Origin: Deltaproteobacteria bacterium
GTDB taxonomy: Bacteria; Desulfobacterota; Desulfobulbia; Desulfobulbales; Desulfurivibrionaceae
Direction of reading: 5' to 3'
Assembly (NCBI GenBank): GCA_021802645.1
Contig: JAJZRO010000016.1
Location: 1 to 54,702 of the forward strand
DNA length: 54,702 bases
The notes below the pieces were generated by a model that saw nothing but the letters and a program-made list of their open reading frames with translations, had not been told where the DNA came from and made no database searches. A program made the position numbers and the translations under genes. Each line of letters starts with the position of its first letter. Within the stretch, counting starts at the first letter, position 1. Below, piece by piece: positions 17,914 through 24,751 of this stretch.

Positions 17914-19269
17914 CTAATACTCCTGACAGGTGCGGACAAAGTGGGCCGCGACCTCCGGCTGCGAGCCGAAGTGCAGATGGAGATAGCCGCCCAGGGTCCG
18001 GCCGTTGACCAGATACCCTTCCTGCCGGTCGTCGGCCAGGCGGTAATGCCGCGCCACCGCGGACGGCATGGGGTCGATGGTCGAATAATGGAACTCGTGG
18101 CCGCGCAGGGTCGTGCCGGCCGGGCCGACCACGGTATCCGCGGTCACCCTCACCTCGCGGTAGCCAAGGCTCGCCCGGCCCTGCTGCATCCGCGCCTCCA
18201 CCGGATAGACGCCGGCCATGGCATAGAACCGCTCCTCGCGGTCGCGGATGCCCTCGGTGAGGTACATGAAGCCGCCGCACTCGGCATAGAGCGGCCGACC
18301 GGCTGCGGACCACTCCCGGATCGCCTGGAGCATGGGCACATTGGCTGCCAACTGTTCGGCATGGAGCTCCGGGTAGCCGCCGCCCAGGTAGAGGCCTTGA
18401 ATCCCCTCGGGCAAGGCCGGGTCCGTCAGGGGGCTGAATTCCACCAGCTCGGCGCCGGCGGCTGCCAGCCGGGCCAGGTTCTCTTCATAATAAAAGCAGA
18501 AGGCGCGGTCGCGGGCAATACCGATCCGGATCCGCGCCCCGCTTGGCTCCTCTCTGACTGCCGGGGCAGGGTGCGGCTCCGCCGTGGCCGCCAGGGCCAG
18601 CAGCCGGTCGAGGTCGATATGCCCTGCCACGGTTTCCGCAAGCCTCACCAGCGACTCGCTGCTGATCGGCGCCTCGCTGCCCAGGTGCAGGCCGAGATGG
18701 CGCTCGGGGATAACGAATTCCGCCTCCCGCGGCAGGGCGCCCAGCACTTCGGCCCGGCAATGGGCCTTGATGGCGCTGCGCAACAGCTCCAGATGGCGCA
18801 CGCTGCCCACCCGGTTCAAAATCACCCCGACCACCCGCACCGCCGGGTCGAGGGACTCGAAGCCCTTGACCACGGCCGCCGCGCTCTCGGCCATGGAACG
18901 GGCGTCAACCACCAGCACCACCGGCAGCCCGAGCAGTTTGGCAAGCGCGGCACTGCTGCCCGCCCCGCCGTCGAAGAGGCCCATCACCCCTTCCACCACC
19001 GCCACCTCGGCCGTGGCCGCATGGCGGGCAAAGCACTCCCGGACAAAGGCGTCACCGCACATCCAGGGATCGAGGTTGTGGGAGACACGGCCGGTGACCA
19101 GTTGGTGCAGGGTGGGGTCGATGAAATCCGGGCCGCACTTGAAAGGCTGCACCAAGAGCCCCCGCTGCCGCAAGGCGGCCAGCAGCCCCAGGGTCACGGT
19201 GGTCTTACCGGCGCCGCTGTGGGGGGCGGCCAGAAGGACTCCTGGTATGCGACCGCTTCTGGCCTTCAC
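17914..19269 (-). CDS. cbiA: Cobyrinate a,c-diamide synthase
   Basis: CbiA amidates the a and c acetate side chains using glutamine and ATP. The 451-residue protein has an N-terminal dethiobiotin-synthetase-like ATPase domain with P-loop PHSGAGKTTVTLGL (residues 16-29) and the block VVEGVMGLFDG. The C-terminal class I glutamine amidotransferase-like domain has the nucleophile Cys in YAECGGFMYL and the His in GHEFHYST. The ATG at 19269 overlaps the stop of the binding-protein gene by four bases. It marks the furthest point of ring modification encoded here; cbiP, cbiB and the nucleotide-loop genes are not in the window. Confidence 0.96.
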   Translation of the reverse strand: MKARSGRIPGVLLAAPHSGAGKTTVTLGLLAALRQRGLLVQPFKCGPDFIDPTLHQLVTGRVSHNLDPWMCGDAFVRECFARHAATAEVAVVEGVMGLFDGGAGSSAALAKLLGLPVVLVVDARSMAESAAAVVKGFESLDPAVRVVGVILNRVGSVRHLELLRSAIKAHCRAEVLGALPREAEFVIPERHLGLHLGSEAPISSESLVRLAETVAGHIDLDRLLALAATAEPHPAPAVREEPSGARIRIGIARDRAFCFYYEENLARLAAAGAELVEFSPLTDPALPEGIQGLYLGGGYPELHAEQLAANVPMLQAIREWSAAGRPLYAECGGFMYLTEGIRDREERFYAMAGVYPVEARMQQGRASLGYREVRVTADTVVGPAGTTLRGHEFHYSTIDPMPSAVARHYRLADDRQEGYLVNGRTLGGYLHLHFGSQPEVAAHFVRTCQEY

Positions 19270-20198
19270 TTCCTTTCGCCTGCCTTGAAGTAGCGCGGGT
19301 AAAGGAGGCGGCCGAGTTGGCGGATGCCCTCCGTGAGGCGCAGGGTGGGCCGGGCGATCAGCTCCTCGTCCACCAGAAAGACCTTGCCCTCGCGCACCGC
19401 CTTGATGGCGCCGAAGCCCGGCTCGCCGACGATGGTTCCCACCTCCACCCGGTTCATCGGCCCGCTCTCGGCGAGGAAAACGTCGATCATGGCCGCCTTG
19501 GCCAGGATGCGCTCCTTGCCGTAGGCCGCGATATTGGTCTGCCGCACCCGTTCGGCATCGCTGGCCACGTTGATGCCACCCGCCTTCTCCAGGGCGAAGA
19601 TCGCCATGCTGGTGGGGGCGAAGGTCTTCATTTTGGCGTGGATCGCCTCGAAGTAGACGCGCTGGCGCTCCCGCTCCGGGATGGTGGCGACAATGCGGTC
19701 GCTGGCGGCCAGTTCCTCCTGGCAGCGCTTGACCATCGCCTCCGCGGCGGCCGCCTTGCCGGTGAGCAGGCCGAGCTGGCGCCAGTAGGCGTAGGTCTCG
19801 TCGATGCTCACCGGTTGCAGCGAGACCACGGTAATGCCGGCCTCCCTAAGCTTGGCCACCAGCTGCGGGTGGCTGCGCTCGATCATCGGCCGGATCAGCA
19901 CCAGATCGGGCCGGGCCGCGAGGATCCGTTCCGGATCGGCGCGGTAGTCGAAGGTGGGCTTGGTCAATGCCGCCGGCGGATAATCCTCGTGCATGGAGAC
20001 CCCGACGATCTCGCGGTCGAGGCCGAGGCTGAAGAGGTTCTCGGTGTGGGCCGGATAGAGGGAGATGATCCGGCTGAAGGGTTTGGTCACCGTGATGGTG
20101 CGGCCGGCCTCGTCCACGAAGCTGTTGGCACCCCAGGCCGGGAGTGCCGCGCCGACGGCGAGCAGCAGCAACAGCATGGTTCGGAAAATCCGCATCAC
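19266..20198 (-). CDS. Periplasmic binding protein of a BtuF/FecB-type ABC importer
   Basis: The 310-residue protein starts with a signal peptide (MMRIFRTMLLLLLAVGAALP, cleavage probably after AWG near residue 24; no lipobox Cys). The mature part is a Peripla_BP_2 fold with the opening RTITVTKPFSRIISLYPAHTENL and the hinge-region block ARPDLVLIRPMIE. This family binds vitamin B12, haem or ferric siderophores. The cobalamin operon and riboswitch context favours a corrinoid or tetrapyrrole-related ligand, but sequence alone cannot fix it. It directly follows the ATPase gene (stop and start are adjacent) and overlaps cbiA by four bases. Confidence 0.9.
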   Translation of the reverse strand: MMRIFRTMLLLLLAVGAALPAWGANSFVDEAGRTITVTKPFSRIISLYPAHTENLFSLGLDREIVGVSMHEDYPPAALTKPTFDYRADPERILAARPDLVLIRPMIERSHPQLVAKLREAGITVVSLQPVSIDETYAYWRQLGLLTGKAAAAEAMVKRCQEELAASDRIVATIPERERQRVYFEAIHAKMKTFAPTSMAIFALEKAGGINVASDAERVRQTNIAAYGKERILAKAAMIDVFLAESGPMNRVEVGTIVGEPGFGAIKAVREGKVFLVDEELIARPTLRLTEGIRQLGRLLYPRYFKAGERK

Positions 20199-20987
20199 TC
20201 AGCCTCCATAGCGGAAGGATACTTGCAGGGTGCCGCCGAAGTCGTCGCGGGCCACCCGGCTCTCGACGCCAAAGACCTCGGCGATGATGGCGCTGGTGAG
20301 CGTCGCGGCCGTGGGGCCGGCGGCCGCCACCCGGCCCTGGTGCAGAAAAATAATCTCGTCGCAAAAGGCCGCGGCCAGGTTGAGGTTGTGAACCACCGCG
20401 ATCACGGTGTCGCCCTGCCGCACCCGTTCGCGCGCCACCTGAAAGATGGTGAGAGCGTGGCGGATGTCGAGGTTGGAGGTCGCCTCGTCCAGCAGCAGGA
20501 TCGGGGTCTGCTGGGTAAGCGCCCGCGCCACCACCACCCGCTGCTTCTCGCCGCCGGAAAGCTCGGTGACCGGGCGCTCCCGCAGCGCGGCAATATCGAG
20601 GGCGGCCATGGCCGCCTCGGCGATCATAAGGTCTGCCGTAGTCGGGGCGCCGAAGCGCGGCAGGTAGGGGTGACGGCCCATGAGCACCACCTCCAGCGCG
20701 GTAAAGGCAAAGGGGATGGCAAAGTCCTGGGGCACCAAGGCGACCTGGCGGGCAAGTTGCTTGCGGCCCTGGGCTCCGACCCGTTCGCCGTCGAGCCGTA
20801 CTCGCCCCTGCTGCGGCTGCCGGTTGGCCATCAGCAGGTCGAGCAACGTGGTCTTGCCGCAGCCGTTGGGGCCAACCAGGCCATAGAAGCGGCCAGGCGC
20901 CAAGGCCAGATCGATGCCATGCAGAGCCGCCTTGTCGCCGTAGGCAAAGTGGACGTTCTCCAGCAGGAAACCGGCACGCTCAGCCAT
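20199..20987 (-). CDS. ABC importer ATPase (BtuD/FecE type)
   Basis: This 262-residue ATPase energises the importer made with its two neighbours. Walker A is GPNGCGKTTL (about residues 37-46), the ABC signature is LSGGEKQR, and Walker B is ILLLDEATSNLD, followed by the switch His in VVHNLNLA. The sequence is of the FecE/BtuD/HmuV class. The ATG at 20987 (MAERAGF) overlaps the permease stop by 8 bases; a start 48 bases upstream would lie deeper in the permease gene. Position in the cobalamin riboswitch operon suggests corrinoid or cobalt-tetrapyrrole uptake. Confidence 0.93.
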   Translation of the reverse strand: MAERAGFLLENVHFAYGDKAALHGIDLALAPGRFYGLVGPNGCGKTTLLDLLMANRQPQQGRVRLDGERVGAQGRKQLARQVALVPQDFAIPFAFTALEVVLMGRHPYLPRFGAPTTADLMIAEAAMAALDIAALRERPVTELSGGEKQRVVVARALTQQTPILLLDEATSNLDIRHALTIFQVARERVRQGDTVIAVVHNLNLAAAFCDEIIFLHQGRVAAAGPTAATLTSAIIAEVFGVESRVARDDFGGTLQVSFRYGG

Positions 20988-22011
20988 GGAACGCCCCCCG
21001 TTGCCGGAAGAGGTAGCAGAAAAAAGGGCCGCCAATGAGCGCGGTGAGCACGCCGATGGGCACCTCGGCGGGCAGCACCGCCCGGGTCACGGTGTCGGCC
21101 AGCAGCAGCAAAAGCCCGCCGGCCAGGGCCGCCACCACCGCGAGCCGCCGGTTGTCCGGCCCGGCCATCAGCCGCATGAGATGCGGGACGATGAGACCGA
21201 TGAAGCCGATGATGCCGGAAACCGAAACGCAGACCGCCACCACCAGCGAGGCCGCCACCAGCAGAATCCGGCGCACGCGGCCGGTCTCCACGCCGAGGGA
21301 GTCGGAGGCGCGGCTGCCCAGGGCGATGATATTGAGATCGCGGCCGTAGTAGACCGCCACCGCGAGGACGGCCAGCAAGGCGGCGAAGACCACGCCGACC
21401 TGACCCCAGGTGCGGCCGGCGAAACTGCCCATGAGCCAGAAGACGATGATTCCCACCTGTTCGTCGGCCAGATACTTCATGAAACTGATGCCGGCCGCGA
21501 GAATGGCGCCGACGATGACGCCGGCCAGGATCAGGGTGGTCGGCGAGAGCTGACCGTCGCGGGAGGCAAGGAGCAGCACCACCATCAGGGCGGCCACCGC
21601 GCCGGCAAAGGCAAAGAGCGGCACCGGCAGGTGGCCGAGCAGGGTATGGTTACAAAGGAGCGCCACCGAGGCGCCGAAGGCGGCACCGGAGGAGATGCCC
21701 AGGGTGTAGGGGTCGGCCAGCGGATTCAGCAGGATGCCTTGGTAAAGCACACCACAGACCGCGAGCCCCGCGCCGACCCCCACCGCCGCCAAAATGCGCG
21801 GCAGGCGCACGTCGAGCACCACATAGGGAAAGACCGGGTCGAGTCCGGAAGCCAGACTGGCATCGCCGGTGAGCCGGGCCGCAATCACCCGCACCACCTC
21901 GGCCGGGGTGATGCGGATGAAGCCGAGGCCGGTGGAGACGATGATGGCTCCCCCGACTGCCAGCAGCAGCCCCACGGCCAACCACGGATATGTCCGCTGG
22001 GTGGAGGACAT
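20980..22011 (-). CDS. ABC importer permease (BtuC/FecCD type)
   Basis: This 343-residue inner membrane protein has about nine or ten hydrophobic helices and the FecCD family blocks RLPRILAAVGVGAGLAVCG near residue 70, NPLADPYTLGISSGAAFGA and GFIGLIVPHLMRL near residue 260. Such permeases form homodimers with BtuD-type ATPases. The ATG at 22011 (MSSTQRTYPW) begins 5 bases after cbiK ends; the open frame continues much further upstream but only as a shadow of cbiK. The gene sits between the exported cobaltochelatase and its ATPase, so chelation and uptake genes are interleaved. Confidence 0.93.
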   Translation of the reverse strand: MSSTQRTYPWLAVGLLLAVGGAIIVSTGLGFIRITPAEVVRVIAARLTGDASLASGLDPVFPYVVLDVRLPRILAAVGVGAGLAVCGVLYQGILLNPLADPYTLGISSGAAFGASVALLCNHTLLGHLPVPLFAFAGAVAALMVVLLLASRDGQLSPTTLILAGVIVGAILAAGISFMKYLADEQVGIIVFWLMGSFAGRTWGQVGVVFAALLAVLAVAVYYGRDLNIIALGSRASDSLGVETGRVRRILLVAASLVVAVCVSVSGIIGFIGLIVPHLMRLMAGPDNRRLAVVAALAGGLLLLLADTVTRAVLPAEVPIGVLTALIGGPFFCYLFRQRGAFHG

Positions 22012-22016
22012 GGCGC

Positions 22017-22991
22017 CTATCTGAGCTCCAGGCCGTGATCCTTGGCCGCGTCCCGGATGTGCTGCACGAAGATCTCGGCAAAGGCCGGATTTTCGCCCAC
22101 CCCATGCAGATCGACCTGGACGTTCATCCCCCTGGCCTCCAGCCTCTTCTGCCAGGAATCCGATTCCGGCCCGGCCATATCGTTTTGGGCGTGATCGCCA
22201 GCCACGGTCATCAACGCCTTGAGATATACCTTGCGCACGCCATCGCGCTCCAAGGCCGCCACCACCCGCGGCAAGTCGGGAAAGCCCTCCACCACCCCGA
22301 TATAGACCGGGATCTGCGGGTACATCTCCCGCATCACTGCCTCCAATTCCAGGTAGTAGCCGGTGGAGTAATGCTCGTTGCCATGGGCCATATAGACCAG
22401 GGCACGCTGCTCTTTGGCCGCCGCGGCAAAATCCGTCGCCAGGGCCTTGGCGGCAAGCTCGATGTCGTGGCGGTATGGGTGCTCGATGCCCGGAGTGCCC
22501 AAAGCGGGTCGGCCGATGCACATCTGCTTGAAGGGCAGGTTGCGCGCCTTCACGGTGCGGATCGAATTGAAGCCATCCACATAGGCGGAAAGATCGGCAA
22601 ATTCCTCGCCGCTGGCGATGTGAGTCGGCTGGATGATGATGGAGCCGTAACCCTCGTCCTGCAGATCGGCCATGGCCGCGAGCGGCCCCTTGACGTCAAG
22701 GATATCCTTCGGCACCTCGGGGTGCTCGCCACGGTAGCGCGGGTCGTGACGGCGCTGCTGCCAGATCCGGCGGACGATGTTGGAGGTGAAGGCCAGTTCC
22801 ACCCTGGTGTGCGGGAAGGCCCGCTGCACCCGGTCGCGGATGTCGAGGATGCCGGGCAGCCCCTCGATGTGGCTGGTGCCGAAGACCGCCAGCACGATGG
22901 CTTGTTTCTGGCCGGGCTTGGCCGAAGCCGCGAACGGAACGGTCAGAATGAGCAGGGCAATCAGCATTCCATGGATCAGTTTGTTACGCAT
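22017..22991 (-). CDS. cbiK: Exported sirohydrochlorin cobaltochelatase (CbiK, periplasmic type)
   Basis: The 324-residue protein is a class II chelatase of the CbiK family, which inserts Co2+ into sirohydrochlorin. A clear signal peptide (MRNKLIHGMLIALLILTVPF, then AASA before KPGQ) marks it as exported. Conserved parts are AIVLAVFGTSHIEGL, the FTSNIVRRIW region, IQPTHIASGEEF with a candidate metal His, and YMAHGNEHYS with two further His. A periplasmic CbiK form is known from Desulfovibrio. It is the first gene after the cobalamin riboswitch; AGGAAAGG precedes the ATG at 22991. How a periplasmic chelatase would serve a cytoplasmic pathway is unclear, and haem-related roles have been discussed for the family. 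Confidence 0.92.
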   Translation of the reverse strand: MRNKLIHGMLIALLILTVPFAASAKPGQKQAIVLAVFGTSHIEGLPGILDIRDRVQRAFPHTRVELAFTSNIVRRIWQQRRHDPRYRGEHPEVPKDILDVKGPLAAMADLQDEGYGSIIIQPTHIASGEEFADLSAYVDGFNSIRTVKARNLPFKQMCIGRPALGTPGIEHPYRHDIELAAKALATDFAAAAKEQRALVYMAHGNEHYSTGYYLELEAVMREMYPQIPVYIGVVEGFPDLPRVVAALERDGVRKVYLKALMTVAGDHAQNDMAGPESDSWQKRLEARGMNVQVDLHGVGENPAFAEIFVQHIRDAAKDHGLELR

Positions 22992-23033
22992 ACCTTTCCT
23001 CTTCTCCTTTTCTAGGGTTTGGATGGTGACCCC

Positions 23034-23059
23034 GCCGCGTGGAGAAGACGACGCGGCGC
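23034..23059 (-). other. Hairpin in the cbiK leader
   Basis: Minus-strand CGCCGCG and CGCGGCG form a 7-bp stem with a 12-base loop between the riboswitch and the cbiK ribosome binding site. No T-run follows, so it is not an intrinsic terminator. It may be part of the expression platform or simply GC-rich folding. Confidence 0.3.
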
Positions 23060-23139
23060 CGGCGGCAGAAGAAACTCCGCCCCCATCAAGCCCGTTGCCG
23101 TCCCCTTTCCGCGAAGGAGCCTCGAAATACCGAAGTGGC

Positions 23140-23330
23140 ACAGAGCAAACAGGCAGGTCTCCTGGCTCTTCCCCAAGGCCGGCGCGCCTTCCCGTTTCTC
23201 GTTACAGAAACAGTGGCGTCTGCGCCGGCTGCGTTCGCTCCGACAACCTCCGGAGCGAACAGGAATGACAGTGGCGGGACCGCTCCCGATTTACACGGGA
23301 TTCCCTCGAAGGAGACGGCAAAACAATATG
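23140..23330 (-). promoter_or_regulatory. Cobalamin riboswitch upstream of cbiK operon
   Basis: Read on the minus strand the leader shows the canonical core: GAGGGAA, then CCCGTGTAAATCGGGAGCGG, then CCCGCCACTGT, a peripheral hairpin (GTTCGCTCCGG...CGGAGCGAAC), GGGAAGGC, and the B12 box AGCCAGGAGACCTGCCTG at about 23150-23167. These are the conserved blocks of the adenosylcobalamin aptamer. It lies about 150 bases before the cbiK start and should repress the whole cobalamin/importer operon when cobalamin is bound. No T-tailed hairpin is seen between aptamer and gene, so translational control or Rho-dependent termination is more likely than intrinsic termination. Confidence 0.93.
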
Positions 23331-23337
23331 GACACAA

Positions 23338-23356
23338 TTGCATTGAAGCGATGCAA
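23338..23356. other. Small inverted repeat before the cbiK riboswitch
   Basis: TTGCAT and ATGCAA are separated by seven bases just upstream of the aptamer. It could belong to the operon promoter region or extend the aptamer base, but the spacing of -35/-10 boxes around it is not convincing. Further left, towards 23470, a hairpin CAGGATCG/CGACCCTG (23424-23444) flanks a T8 run on the plus strand; neither is well placed as a terminator for the gene ending at 23471. Confidence 0.25.
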
Positions 23357-23470
23357 AATGTTCAGGTTGTGCGTGCTCGGCTCCCTCGGCCCTTACGGGC
23401 ACCGTGTTTGCAATTTTTTTTCAGGATCGTTCCCCGACCCTGATTTTGTTCAGGCTCTCTTCTTTCCTCC

Positions 23471-24442
23471 TCAAAAGGTAACCCAGTAGTAGGCGATGCC
23501 CACCACGATGATGCTGCCGATCCGGAAGGCCTGGCTGCAGAAGACCAGTTCCGCGGCGAGGCGCGGGCTGAAGATGCCGGCATAGTACGGATACTGATGA
23601 CGGAAGGTGCGCACCGGCGAGGCAAGCACGTTGCCGACCAAAAGCGCCAGCACCACCTGACGGGCGCCGAGGGTGCCGGTCGCGAGCAAGGCGCCGGCCG
23701 TGGCCAACCCGGCCGCGAACTCGGCCGCCACCTGGGCGACCACGATGCCGAAGCTGCGCGGGTCGAGCCAGGCGAGCAGGGAGAGATGCTCGGTCATCAC
23801 ATGTTCCAACCGATGGAAGAGCCCCAGCCGATGCATAAAAAAGATGAGGGTATAGATCGGCACCGTGAAGAGGATGATCTTGCGAATCCGCCGCCGGAAA
23901 CGCTGCCAGGCCTTGTCGAGGGCCTGGCGCATGGTCACCGGCCGGTGGGCGGCAAGCACCGCGTCAACATCACCCGCACCCCGCCGGACCAGCAGCAACC
24001 TCCCTGCCGCCAGCACCAGGACGGTGCGCAGCAGGGCCGCCAGCAGGGTGAGCCCCACGTAGAGAAAGGCGGCCATCTTGATGAGCGGTGCGGTGAGGAA
24101 GAAGACGGTGGGCAGGTGGATGAAGTAATTGGGCAGACTGTTGAAGAGGTTGGCCAGCACCAGTTCCTGTTTGGTCAGCCGCCCCTGGTCGTAGGCCTCG
24201 GCCAGGATGGTGTTGGAGCCCACCCCGGAGAAGAAGGCCATGGAAAAACTGGCGCCTGCGGTCTCGGAAAGATGGCCGATACGGATGAGCGGCTTGGCCA
24301 GCAGGGCAAGCCCCCTGGTCCAGTTCAAGGCCTCGATGAAGTTGGCAAAGAGCAGGCCCATGGAGACGCTCACCACCAGGCGGATGAGCGGCCAGCCAAG
24401 TCCGTGCCACAGCGCAACGAGGGTCAGTGCGTGCGTTTTCAT
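23471..24442 (-). CDS. Gate-domain membrane protein under cobalamin riboswitch control
   Basis: This 323-residue protein has about eight hydrophobic helices and resembles nucleoside-recognition/Gate domain proteins: two Gate-like halves with FFSGVGSNTILAEAYDQG and NLFNSLPNYFIHLPTVFFL in the first, and VAAEFAAGLATAGALLATG plus LLVGNVLASPVRTFRHQYPYY in the second. No ATPase partner is coded next to it. Being controlled by its own cobalamin riboswitch, it is a candidate transporter of cobalt, a corrinoid or a precursor; that function is inference. The ATG at 24442 lies just after the riboswitch terminator, and the upstream in-frame part of the frame runs through that terminator, so the earlier start is unlikely. 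Confidence 0.85.
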   Translation of the reverse strand: MKTHALTLVALWHGLGWPLIRLVVSVSMGLLFANFIEALNWTRGLALLAKPLIRIGHLSETAGASFSMAFFSGVGSNTILAEAYDQGRLTKQELVLANLFNSLPNYFIHLPTVFFLTAPLIKMAAFLYVGLTLLAALLRTVLVLAAGRLLLVRRGAGDVDAVLAAHRPVTMRQALDKAWQRFRRRIRKIILFTVPIYTLIFFMHRLGLFHRLEHVMTEHLSLLAWLDPRSFGIVVAQVAAEFAAGLATAGALLATGTLGARQVVLALLVGNVLASPVRTFRHQYPYYAGIFSPRLAAELVFCSQAFRIGSIIVVGIAYYWVTF

Positions 24443-24453
24443 AGGTATACCAA

Positions 24454-24493
24454 TAAAAAAATCCCCGGACCGATATTGCATCGATCCGGGGAT
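24454..24493 (-). terminator. Intrinsic terminator of the second cobalamin riboswitch
   Basis: On the minus strand ATCCCCGGA (24493-24485) pairs with TCCGGGGAT (24469-24461), the loop holds a further CGAT/ATCG pairing, and a run of seven T follows (24460-24454). It sits between the aptamer and the ATG at 24442, the position expected for a premature terminator that is formed when cobalamin binds. Confidence 0.85.
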
Positions 24494-24549
24494 TCCCTGA
24501 TTTCTCCACGTGATCCGGTAGCAGGCCCCCCGTCCACGGCGGCATGCTT

Positions 24550-24735
24550 CCCCTCCCAGGCAGGTCTTCTGACTTCCGGCTCGTCCTCCTGCCGCGCCTT
24601 CCCATCAAAATGACAGTGGCCTTGTGCGGCATTCGTCCCCGGTTACAGCGGCGGGCCCGTCCCGGATTCGCACCGGGTTCCCTCTTTCTGCTCGGCTAAG
24701 AGCACCTGGGTGGTTATCGGCTCTTACTAATAGAA
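24550..24735 (-). promoter_or_regulatory. Cobalamin riboswitch upstream of the Gate-domain gene
   Basis: The minus strand shows GAGGGAA, CCCGGTGCGAATCCGGGACG, CCCGCCGCTGTAACCGGGGA, GGCCACTGTCA, GGGAAGGCGC and the B12 box AAGTCAGAAGACCTGCCTGG (about 24556-24575). An upstream AGGTGC-containing hairpin (AGAGCC...GGTGCTCTTAGCC) closes the 5' side. It is followed by an intrinsic terminator, so it acts as a transcriptional OFF switch. The kinase gene ending at 24752 lies only a few bases upstream, so a promoter would have to overlap its end, or transcription could continue from it. Confidence 0.95.
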
Positions 24736-24751
24736 AAAGTTGCGCCCCTTG

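Noticed and set aside
15577-19293. A 1238-codon open frame opposite the cobalamin genes
   Set aside because: It crosses four recognised genes and the dispersed repeat; composition is that of a GC-rich antisense frame.
23019-23489. Plus-strand open frames over the first cobalamin riboswitch
   Set aside because: The DNA is explained by the aptamer and its leader on the minus strand.
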